A stretch of DNA of 5,313 nt from positions 1-5,313 of the forward strand of contig JAOUIC010000151.1 of assembly GCA_029884275.1 (NCBI GenBank). The letters run 5' to 3'. This DNA comes from Gemmatimonadota bacterium. Lineage in GTDB: Bacteria; Gemmatimonadota; Gemmatimonadetes; Gemmatimonadales; GWC2-71-9. Of this stretch, positions 1 through 5,313 are shown piece after piece (the stretch's first letter is position 1; each line of letters starts with the position of its first letter). Position numbers and translations under genes: made by a program. The notes below the pieces were generated by a model that saw nothing but the letters and a program-made list of their open reading frames with translations, was not told where the DNA came from and searched no databases.

Positions 1-2
1 CT

Positions 3-284
3 CTGGAGAGTTCGGTGCTTGGCATCGCGATTCCGGTTGGCGGCTCTGAGCTGCGCCGGCTCATCGTCAGCCCGTCGGCGGTGATCAACAACCCCTCGAC
101 CTGCGGGCGGATCATCTTCGGCGACAGCGGCACCGTCGGATCGGGCACCGACAAACTGGAGGTGACTCGCGTGAGCGCTGGCAGCTGGGATGTGCATTCA
201 CAGGCCGGCCACAGTCTGGCGCTGTGCGAGAACACCGGCGCCATCTATTCTGTGCCGGTGCACTTCACGATCACCATTCCGTGA
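3..284 (+). CDS. C-terminal end of an unrecognised, probably exported protein (5' partial)
   Basis: The frame is open from the left edge (first full codon at base 3) and ends at TGA 282-284, giving the last 93 residues of a longer gene. The GTG at base 15 is only an internal Val codon and need not be the start. The visible part is rich in Gly, Ser, Thr and Val and ends in alternating hydrophobic residues (HFTITIP), which suggests beta strands. Two cysteines, about residues 34 and 75 of the visible part, could form a disulfide in an exported protein. I see no membrane segment or catalytic motif and do not recognise the family. The gene converges on the minus-strand operon and is probably unrelated to it. 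That it is coding rests on its coherent composition and the hairpin 55 bases after its stop; function is unknown. Confidence 0.6.
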   Translation: MESSVLGIAIPVGGSELRRLIVSPSAVINNPSTCGRIIFGDSGTVGSGTDKLEVTRVSAGSWDVHSQAGHSLALCENTGAIYSVPVHFTITIP

Positions 285-338
285 CGAGTGCCCTGCAGGG
301 AAGCCGACGAGGGCAGGGCTGAGCAGCCCCGCCGTGGA

Positions 339-370
339 GAGGCCCCCGTTCCAGCCGGAGCGGGGGCCTC
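339..370. terminator. GC-rich hairpin between convergent genes, likely bidirectional terminator
   Basis: GAGGCCCCCG (339-348) and CGGGGGCCTC (361-370) are exact reverse complements. The stem continues inwards with a T-G wobble and three Watson-Crick pairs, giving about 14 pairs around a four-base loop (353-356). It lies in the only intergenic gap of the window, after the plus-strand stop (284) and just after the minus-strand permease stop (376-378), as expected of a terminator serving both strands. No T tract follows on either strand, so it may pause polymerase, protect 3' ends or work with Rho rather than act as a classical intrinsic terminator. The rest of the 285-375 gap shows nothing else recognisable. 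Confidence 0.65.
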
Positions 371-375
371 GCTGC

Positions 376-2073
376 CTAGAACTCCATGCTTTCGATCTTC
401 CGGAGCCCCAGCCGGATCGGGACCACCGTAGCGGCGGCGCACACCGCCACCACCGCAGCGAACGATGCCAGCATCCCCGGCCCGATCGGGGTCGGGCGCC
501 CCATCAGCTGCGCCCGGAGGTAGCCCATGACCGGCGCGGCCTCCAGCACCAGCACGAGGCCGAGCAGCGCCACCGACGACATCATGAAGATCATCCCGCC
601 AAATCCGGTCGGGATCTGCGCCGCGTTCTCGGTGTCGAACCGTGGATACAGCGCACCGAACCCGAGCGCCAGCGCGCTGATGGCGAAAGTCAGCAGCAGC
701 ATGGTCACCAGGCTCACCGCCATCATGAACGGCGGCGCCTGCAGCAGCAGGTTGGTGCTCGCCGTGATCAGGATGGCGAGCAGTAGCAGGGGAATCGTCC
801 CCGTCCAGTACTTGCTCCACACCAGCGCCTTGAGGTCGAGCGGGCTCGACCGCAGCAGCCACATCTGCTTCCCCTCCAGCGACACCGCCGGGAAGACGAA
901 CCGCGCCGCGATCGCCGAGAGCACGAAGCCGGCAAGGCCAAGGTTCAGGAACACCACCAGCGAGACCAGGAAGACCGGCACCTTCTCGCCGCTGAACAGC
1001 GGCAGCGACTTGATGTTGAAGACGTAGACGATCAGCAGCACCGCCAGCAGAATCAGCTGGCTCCACTGCGTGGTGTCGCGGAAGAAGAGCCGGATGTCCT
1101 TGAGCACGAACTCCCGTCTCGCCACCGGCAGGCGGCGGAGCAGCGGCGCGAGCAGCCTGGCCCAGCCCCCGCCCCTCACGAAGCGCTCCGCCCCCTCCTG
1201 CGCCTTGGAATAGCCGGCATGGTACAGCCGCGCGTGCAGCATGGCGCCGAGGACGATGAAGGCCAGCGCCGTGGTCCACAGCAGCACCACCGGCAGGGGG
1301 TCCGCCACCCGCTGCAACCAGTTCATGATCATGGTGGTGGCCCACTCGCTCGGCAGGAAGGGGCTGGTCGGGGTCTGCAGCGCGTCGAGGTAGTCGAGCA
1401 GGTTCCTGACTCCCTCGGGCCTCGCCAGCCGCTCCGGCCGCATCACCCGGAACATCAGCACCACCCCGCCGAACGCCCCGACCGCGATCAGGCTCAGCAG
1501 GTCCCGGGTACGGCGTGCCGGAAAGGCGTTGACCAGAATGAGCGTGATGGCGGTGCCGACCACACAGGGCAGTACGAAGTACGGCAGCAGCGCGGCCGTG
1601 ACGACCAGCGGGAAGAGCGCGCCGCCGCCGAACACCATGCCGTAGGCGGTGAAGATCGGCACCGCCATCAGCGCCACCATCCAGGAGCTGTGGAGCATCG
1701 TCTCCCCCAGCCGGGTGAGGTACACCCGGAGCCAGTCGGCGGGGGAGGAGACCAGCAGGTCGAGGTCCTTGGCGAGGAAGAAGCTGGACAGCGCCGTGAT
1801 CAGGTTGGAGAGCAAGAGCAGTGACACGAAGCTGAGCAGCAGGATGCTCAGGAACTTGGCGGCCAGCGGGACGCCCACTTCGGTGGTGGACTGGATGTAG
1901 CGAAGCACCCGGAAGCAGATGCCGAAGATCGCGCCCCAGACCCCGACGGCGACCAGCGCCAGGGTGAAGATCTTGCCGCTCCCCCCCGAGCGCTCCTGCC
2001 GGAGCCGGTTGACGGCCCCCTGCCACTTGGGGAGAACGATCGTCGTGAGCGAGGGCTGCGGCAGCGCCGTCAC
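376..2073 (-). CDS. ABC-2-type exporter permease, double-length with about 12 membrane segments
   Basis: A 565-residue integral membrane protein, the transmembrane part of an ABC exporter driven by the ATPase encoded just upstream. Hydrophobic stretches lie near residues 35-57, 72-100, 130-150, 153-182, 192-211, 260-280, 336-353, 364-392, 424-445, 448-474, 490-511 and 532-553. It reads as two six-helix halves. A loop motif KDLDLLVSSPADW (102-114) is echoed as KQMWLLRSSPLDL (402-414), and REFVLKDIRLFFRD (320-333) opens the second half as in many ABC-2 permeases. YPRFDTENAAQIPTGFGG (476-493) looks like a conserved loop of the large putative ABC exporter permeases. Ordinary ABC-2 permeases have about 250-400 residues, so this is a full-length fused type. 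The GTG start (2073-2071) overlaps the ATPase stop in GTGA, with only a weak ribosome site, so translation is probably coupled. It is the last gene before the terminator. The substrate is unknown. Confidence 0.88.
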   Translation of the reverse strand: MTALPQPSLTTIVLPKWQGAVNRLRQERSGGSGKIFTLALVAVGVWGAIFGICFRVLRYIQSTTEVGVPLAAKFLSILLLSFVSLLLLSNLITALSSFFLAKDLDLLVSSPADWLRVYLTRLGETMLHSSWMVALMAVPIFTAYGMVFGGGALFPLVVTAALLPYFVLPCVVGTAITLILVNAFPARRTRDLLSLIAVGAFGGVVLMFRVMRPERLARPEGVRNLLDYLDALQTPTSPFLPSEWATTMIMNWLQRVADPLPVVLLWTTALAFIVLGAMLHARLYHAGYSKAQEGAERFVRGGGWARLLAPLLRRLPVARREFVLKDIRLFFRDTTQWSQLILLAVLLIVYVFNIKSLPLFSGEKVPVFLVSLVVFLNLGLAGFVLSAIAARFVFPAVSLEGKQMWLLRSSPLDLKALVWSKYWTGTIPLLLLAILITASTNLLLQAPPFMMAVSLVTMLLLTFAISALALGFGALYPRFDTENAAQIPTGFGGMIFMMSSVALLGLVLVLEAAPVMGYLRAQLMGRPTPIGPGMLASFAAVVAVCAAATVVPIRLGLRKIESMEF

Positions 2074-2825
2074 TTGAGGATTTCGTCCATCTCGCGGTCG
2101 GTGATGCCGCCGGTGAGCTTGAGGAAGAGATCCTCCAGGCCGGTGTCGCCGTGCGCAGTCTGTGCCCGGACCTCCGCCATGGTGCCGGCGGTCAGGATCC
2201 GGCCGCCATTGATGATGCCGATCCGGTCGCACATCTCCTCGACCATGTCCAGGGTGTGCGTGCTCATCAGCACCGTTCCCCCCCGTTCCACGAAGGCGCG
2301 GAACAGTTCCTTGAGAAATTTCTGCCCTTTGGGGTCGAGCCCCACCATCGGTTCGTCCACCACGATCACTTCCGGTCGGTGGAGCAGCGCGCTCGAGATG
2401 ATCAGCTTCTGCCGCATCCCGTGGCTGTAACTCTCGACCAGCTCGTCCTTCCACGTGGAGAGCTCGAACAGGTCGAGCAGCTCGTCCATCCGGTGCTCCA
2501 CCGCCGCGCCCTCCTGCCCGAACAGCGCCGCGACGAACCGCAGAAACTCCGCGCCGGTGAGCTTGTCGTAGACGTACGGACGGTCGGGAATGAACCCCAG
2601 ACGGCTCTTGGCCCGGACCGGCTCGCGGGCCATGTCGTCGCCCGCGATCTCGATCCGTCCCGAGGTGGGCTGCAAGATGCCGGCGATCATCCGCATCGTG
2701 GTGGTCTTGCCGGCGCCGTTCGGCCCCAGGAAGCCGAACAGTTCCCCCCGCCGGATCTCGAGGTTGATCGAGTCCACCGCGGTGAACTTGCCGTAGCGCT
2801 TGGTCAGGTCGGTCAGCCTGATCAT
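2070..2825 (-). CDS. ABC transporter ATP-binding protein (ABC-2 exporter type)
   Basis: A 251-residue cytoplasmic ATPase that powers the permease encoded next. Motifs are in the usual order: Walker A GPNGAGKT (34-41), signature SHGMRQ (134-139), Walker B VIVVDEP (153-159), D-loop GLDP (162-165) and switch histidine STH (H190). At the Q-loop, where Gln is usual, it has Asp81 in FIPDRPYVYDKLTG. The length, the GLDP and MSTH motifs and the short C-terminal tail fit the single-domain ATPases of ABC-2 exporters. The ATG at 2825-2823 is the start: it gives a normal N terminus just before the A-loop region (Tyr11), and GGAAAGGG stands 6 bases upstream. The frame is open further upstream, but that part is antisense-like coding of the transglutaminase gene and not real. 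The start overlaps the previous stop by ATGA, and its own stop overlaps the permease start by GTGA. Confidence 0.96.
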   Translation of the reverse strand: MIRLTDLTKRYGKFTAVDSINLEIRRGELFGFLGPNGAGKTTTMRMIAGILQPTSGRIEIAGDDMAREPVRAKSRLGFIPDRPYVYDKLTGAEFLRFVAALFGQEGAAVEHRMDELLDLFELSTWKDELVESYSHGMRQKLIISSALLHRPEVIVVDEPMVGLDPKGQKFLKELFRAFVERGGTVLMSTHTLDMVEEMCDRIGIINGGRILTAGTMAEVRAQTAHGDTGLEDLFLKLTGGITDREMDEILK

Positions 2826-4309
2826 GATGGACCCTTTCCGAACTCGAGACGCAGCCGCCCGGCGCGCACGGCCAGGTCGAGGTACCTGGCATCGGCCCCG
2901 ATGCCGAGCCGCACCCGGTCGCCGGGCCGGGCACCGGCCCCGACATCCACCGGAGTCCAGCCGACTTCCCACACTTCGGCCCAGGGGCGCAGCCGCCAGG
3001 CGCCGTCCAGCCAAGTGACGCCCCATACCCGGCGCGCGGGGAGACCGGCTGCGCGCGCGATCGCCACCGCGGCCAGCGACCGCTCGGCTTCCGTCCCCGT
3101 ACCGCGCCGGAGGATCGTGCGAGCCGGAGACACCCCCGGGCCTTCCCTGAGCCTGACCGTCTGCCGAAGCCGGGTCTCCAGCGCGCGCGCCCGGGTGCCG
3201 CTCGGGGTCGCCTGGAGCCACTCCGCCAGCGCCTGCACCACCGAGTCGGCCTCGAGCAGCGGCGAGTTCCCGCCCGGCGGCATCACCGGCGGAGTGGTGT
3301 CGGCCGGCACCGAAGGATAGAGCGTATCGGCCGAGCGCCGCTGGAAGCCGCCATCGAGCGCCGGGAGGATCGCGGGCAGCCGCTCCAGTGGCGCCAGTCC
3401 CAGCCCCACCCACTGGTACACCTCCGGCCGCGCCCCTTCGGCACCTGGTCGGTAGGATGGCATGGCCGCGCCGCTGTCCCACATCGGGGCCGGCCGCGCC
3501 CGGAAGTTGGTATTGACCAGTTCGAATGCCGAGCGCTGCATCACCGCGCCCAGCGGATGCAGGACCCGGATCGGGAGGCCGGCGGCGTCCGTCCACCGGG
3601 AGACCGGGAGCCCGCTTTCCACTCCCTCGAGGCGCCAGGCGCGGATTGTGTCAGCGTGCGCGGCCGCCCAACGGCGGATGGTCGGGTTGAAGTCGGCGCT
3701 GTCCACCACGGTGAAGACCGATTCCTGCGCCGCGGTGTACCGCACCGATCGCACCACCAACTCGATCGGGTCGAGGAGAAGGAACTCGTACAGCATCCCG
3801 CGGCGCGGGATGCCCTGGGCCGCCGCCGCCAACGTGACCGCTCCGGGAAGGATGACGGGCCCCGGCAGTCGCACGTGCAGCGTCTCCGGCGGCATGCCCG
3901 CCGCGCTCTGGATCGCCGTCGCGATCGTGTCGCCGCTGACCGTTCCGCCGGATCGTTCCCGGCCCTGCTCGCTGAGGAGGTCGGATTGCCAGGAGAGGAG
4001 GGTCAGCCGCCGGCTGTAGAGCGATTCCAGGCGATGGGTCGTGCGCCGGGCGGCGCCGGAAACGATCGCCGGCAGGTCGACGGTCGTGAGTTCGACCACT
4101 CTCAGGCCCTCGGGGATGGTATCGACCGTGAGTGTGGCGACACCCACCTGCCTGATCCCGAGCTGAATGGCCTGGAAGGCGGATCCCGGCGGAATCGGCC
4201 AGCTGCTCTCACTCCCCCCGCTGGCCCGGGAGCCCTCCCGGAGCGCCAGCCATCCCAGGGCCGCACCCCAGGACGCGAGGATGACCGTGGCTGCTACCCG
4301 GCGATTCAT
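2822..4309 (-). CDS. Membrane-anchored protein with a transglutaminase-like domain lacking catalytic residues
   Basis: A 495-residue protein. Residues 1-23 (MNRR, then a hydrophobic stretch) form an uncleaved anchor or signal peptide with no clear cleavage site, so the rest probably faces the periplasm or cell exterior. Residues 45-270 are beta-rich (LGIRQVGVATLTVD near 50; FLLLDPIELVVRSVRY near 176), resembling the N-terminal region of some bacterial transglutaminase-like proteins. Residues 330-350 are a Pro-rich linker. The C-terminal part fits a transglutaminase core: helix RSLAAVAIARAAGLPARRVWG (410-430) and WAEVWEVGWTPVDVG (443-457). Family members usually have GDCTEHA before that helix and HAW in the second block. 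Here these are GTGTEAE (G405 for Cys) and RPW (R441 for His), with only D455 kept, so peptidase or transamidase activity is unlikely. A binding role next to the transporter is my inference. The ATG overlaps the previous stop (ATGA) with no purine-rich site before it. Confidence 0.82.
   Translation of the reverse strand: MNRRVAATVILASWGAALGWLALREGSRASGGSESSWPIPPGSAFQAIQLGIRQVGVATLTVDTIPEGLRVVELTTVDLPAIVSGAARRTTHRLESLYSRRLTLLSWQSDLLSEQGRERSGGTVSGDTIATAIQSAAGMPPETLHVRLPGPVILPGAVTLAAAAQGIPRRGMLYEFLLLDPIELVVRSVRYTAAQESVFTVVDSADFNPTIRRWAAAHADTIRAWRLEGVESGLPVSRWTDAAGLPIRVLHPLGAVMQRSAFELVNTNFRARPAPMWDSGAAMPSYRPGAEGARPEVYQWVGLGLAPLERLPAILPALDGGFQRRSADTLYPSVPADTTPPVMPPGGNSPLLEADSVVQALAEWLQATPSGTRARALETRLRQTVRLREGPGVSPARTILRRGTGTEAERSLAAVAIARAAGLPARRVWGVTWLDGAWRLRPWAEVWEVGWTPVDVGAGARPGDRVRLGIGADARYLDLAVRAGRLRLEFGKGPS
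2832..2839 (-). promoter_or_regulatory. Ribosome binding site of the ABC ATPase gene
   Basis: On the minus strand GGAAAGGG lies 6 bases before the ATG at 2825-2823, inside the end of the transglutaminase-like gene. It is the clearest Shine-Dalgarno-like sequence among the four operon junctions. It fixes the ATPase start and suggests that this gene can also be initiated without coupling. Confidence 0.6.
3793..3813. repeat. Perfect 21-base palindrome inside the transglutaminase-like gene
   Basis: GCATCCCGCG (3793-3802) and CGCGGGATGC (3804-3813) are exact reverse complements around a single central base. It encodes GIPRRGM (about residues 166-172) of the surrounding protein, so it may be a by-product of GC-rich codon choice. 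With so short a centre it is poor as an RNA hairpin and more like a dimeric protein-binding site. I see no second copy in the window. Confidence 0.5.
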
Positions 4310-4800
4310 GCCGGGGAAGGCGGCAGGAGGGCGCCCACAGCGCTCCGCTGCTCGGCATCGTCTACCACGATGAGCAGTTCGGCGGGGTAGCCGGTGTCGT
4401 CCGCCCGGTCGCGGAAGGTCTCGACCAGCAACGCCGCGGCCTCCTCCACCGGCAGCACCAGCCCGCCGGCCGATGCGGCGACACTCGAGAGCTCCCAGCC
4501 CTCGGCCCGGTGCCAGGCGTGGAGCAGGGCTCGCCGCAGGACTTCGCGGGTGGCGCTGCGTTCCTCGTCCTGCACCACCAGATGGAGCACGAACTCCGCG
4601 GTGAGGTCGCCGGCACCGGTGACGACGGCGGAGCCGATCTCGAGCGGCGCGTTTACCCGGCGCTGTTCCGTGAACGTCGTCCCCGCCGCCGCGTCGAGCG
4701 CCTCGCTGGCGGCGCCGACGGGGGACAGGAACGAGTCGGCGGCGCGGACCACGGCGTCTGCCGCGAGGCTCTCGAGCCGCTGTTCGACCAGGCGGATCAC
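4306..4800 (-). CDS. Divergent macro-domain protein
   Basis: A 164-residue soluble protein that appears to be a whole, single macro domain, a fold that binds ADP-ribose or related ligands. The landmarks are in order. DAVVRAAD (15-22) stands where DAIVNAAN is usual. SPVGAASEALDAAAG (26-40) stands for the glycine-rich loop and following helix. GSAVVTGAGDLTAEFVLHLVV (56-76) matches the G-x-a-v-x-T-x-a-g-x-L-x-a-x-x-V-I-H block well. AASAGGLVLPVEEAA (108-122) matches the second phosphate loop and helix, and ELLIVVDD (141-148) is the last strand. The asparagines usual in ADP-ribose hydrolases are Arg19 and Asp22, and the GGG loop is lost, so hydrolase activity is doubtful. No signal peptide is seen, so it is probably cytoplasmic. 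The GTG start (4800-4798) overlaps the TPR stop as GTGA; the stop overlaps the next ATG as ATGA. Family assignment is by pattern, without a search. Confidence 0.72.
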   Translation of the reverse strand: MIRLVEQRLESLAADAVVRAADSFLSPVGAASEALDAAAGTTFTEQRRVNAPLEIGSAVVTGAGDLTAEFVLHLVVQDEERSATREVLRRALLHAWHRAEGWELSSVAASAGGLVLPVEEAAALLVETFRDRADDTGYPAELLIVVDDAEQRSAVGALLPPSPA

Positions 4801-5313
4801 GACTCGCCTGCCTCGCGGGCTCGGCGGTACGCCTCGCGGGCATCGTCCGGGCGGCCGAGCCGGTCGAGCACGCGGCCCAGGAGCCGGAAGGTGCGGCCAT
4901 GTTCCGGCGCCAGCTCGACAGATCGTTCCAGGGCCGTCCGCGCCCCCGCCAGATCGCTGGCCTGGTTCATCGCCTCGCCGAGGTAGTAGTAGGCGGTGGC
5001 GTTACCGGGCTCGAGCTCGATGGCGCGACGGAGCACTTCGATGGCCTCCCGCGTCACACCCTTCCGCCAGAGGGTCAGGCCGAGGGCGAGCAGCGTGGGT
5101 GCCGAATCGGGGGACAGCCGGGCGGCTCGTCTGAGGTCGGTCTCGGCCTCGGCGTACCGCTTCAGCCGGCTGTATGCCGATCCCCGAGCCACCAGCAGCT
5201 GCGGGTCGTTGGGGGCGGCCGCGACGGCCTCCTCGAGCTGAACCAGTGCCTCGGCAGGGTCACCCGAGGATTCGAGGAGGAGCGAGAGATTGTTGCGCGC
5301 GGAGGTGTGGCCG
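4797..5313 (-). CDS. TPR-repeat protein (N terminus beyond the window)
   Basis: The frame is open from the right edge (first full codon at 5312) to TGA 4799-4797, giving 171 C-terminal residues. The GTG at 5192 is internal, because the repeat pattern continues upstream of it. The visible part divides, after one residue, into five consecutive 34-residue tetratricopeptide repeats with the usual Leu-Gly, Ala and Pro positions. Examples are SAPTLLALGLTLWRKGV..AIEVLRRAIELEPG and NATAYYYLGEAMN..ARTALERSVELAPE. The last repeat runs to the stop, ending REAGES, without a separate C-terminal domain. TPR arrays form helical scaffolds that bind partner proteins; the partner is not known. It is the most upstream gene seen in the operon and overlaps the macro-domain gene by GTGA. 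Because the N terminus is missing, I cannot say whether it has a signal peptide, a membrane anchor or another domain, or where the operon promoter lies. Confidence 0.92.
   Translation of the reverse strand, partial: GHTSARNNLSLLLESSGDPAEALVQLEEAVAAAPNDPQLLVARGSAYSRLKRYAEAETDLRRAARLSPDSAPTLLALGLTLWRKGVTREAIEVLRRAIELEPGNATAYYYLGEAMNQASDLAGARTALERSVELAPEHGRTFRLLGRVLDRLGRPDDAREAYRRAREAGES

Noticed and set aside
190..786. 198-codon plus-strand open frame crossing the terminator region
   Set aside because: It crosses the terminator hairpin and the end of the permease gene, is rich in Arg, His, Gln and Pro, and has no family-like pattern.
245..2026. 593-codon open frame on the minus strand overlapping the whole permease gene
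   Set aside because: Its product is a low-complexity mix of Arg, Ala, Gly and Pro with no hydrophobic or motif pattern, as expected of an out-of-frame reading of GC-rich coding DNA. The permease in the other frame is clearly real.
2074..2946. Upstream extension of the permease frame through the ATPase gene
   Set aside because: This part is Arg/Gly/Asp-rich and lies out of frame across the well-conserved ATPase. The permease starts at the GTG that overlaps the ATPase stop.
2151..3320. 389-codon plus-strand open frame opposite the ATPase and transglutaminase-like genes
   Set aside because: Antisense reading of two supported genes; the composition (Arg, His, Pro, Gln) is typical of shadow frames.
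2826..3596. Upstream extension of the ATPase frame
   Set aside because: An ABC ATPase of this type starts just before the Tyr of the A-loop, as given by the ATG at 2825 with its ribosome site; the extension is compositionally biased and overlaps the transglutaminase-like gene.
3557..4390. 277-codon plus-strand open frame opposite the transglutaminase-like gene
   Set aside because: Antisense shadow with no recognisable domain; the minus strand carries the structured protein.
4310..4900. Upstream extension of the transglutaminase-like frame
   Set aside because: It is an Arg/Pro-rich reading across the macro-domain gene. The ATG at 4309 gives a sensible N-terminal membrane anchor and an ATGA overlap.
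4394..5134. Plus-strand open frames opposite the macro and TPR genes
   Set aside because: Ser/Arg/Ala-rich antisense readings; the TPR periodicity on the minus strand is unmistakable.

Overview
The window is a GC-rich bacterial segment (by eye about two-thirds G+C, with G or C at most third codon positions). It holds six protein genes packed almost without gaps, and no RNA gene, CRISPR array or mobile element. Such base composition, and the pairing of a TPR protein and a macro-domain protein with a transporter, would suit Gemmatimonadota, Acidobacteriota or Myxococcota-like bacteria. I lean towards Gemmatimonadota from general familiarity only; no marker gene is present to prove it.

Layout. 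At the left edge (to 284, + strand) is the C-terminal end of an unrecognised, beta-rich, probably exported protein. A 91-base convergent gap follows, with a strong GC hairpin (339-370) that can act as a shared terminator. Everything from 376 to the right edge is one minus-strand operon. In transcription order it encodes a TPR protein (running in from beyond 5313), a divergent macro-domain protein, a membrane-anchored protein with a C-terminal transglutaminase-like fold, an ABC ATPase, and a 565-residue ABC permease with about 12 membrane segments.

How the genes relate. All four junctions in the operon are 4-base stop/start overlaps (GTGA, ATGA, ATGA, GTGA). The five proteins are therefore probably translationally coupled and made in related amounts. 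The ATPase and permease form a complete ABC-2-type exporter: the permease looks like a fusion of two six-helix halves, so one permease with two ATPases would be a whole transporter. The transglutaminase-like protein has an N-terminal anchor and probably lies outside the cytoplasmic membrane beside the transporter. The macro and TPR proteins probably lie on the cytoplasmic side, although the N terminus of the TPR protein is not visible.

Most notable: two adjacent genes encode enzyme folds whose usual catalytic residues are missing. The transglutaminase-like domain has Gly and Arg where Cys and His are expected and keeps only the Asp. The macro domain has R-A-A-D where N-A-A-N is usual and lacks the glycine-rich loop. 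A transporter operon with two apparently non-catalytic ligand- or protein-binding modules and a TPR scaffold is a plausible undescribed system. Its substrate cannot be told from the sequence.
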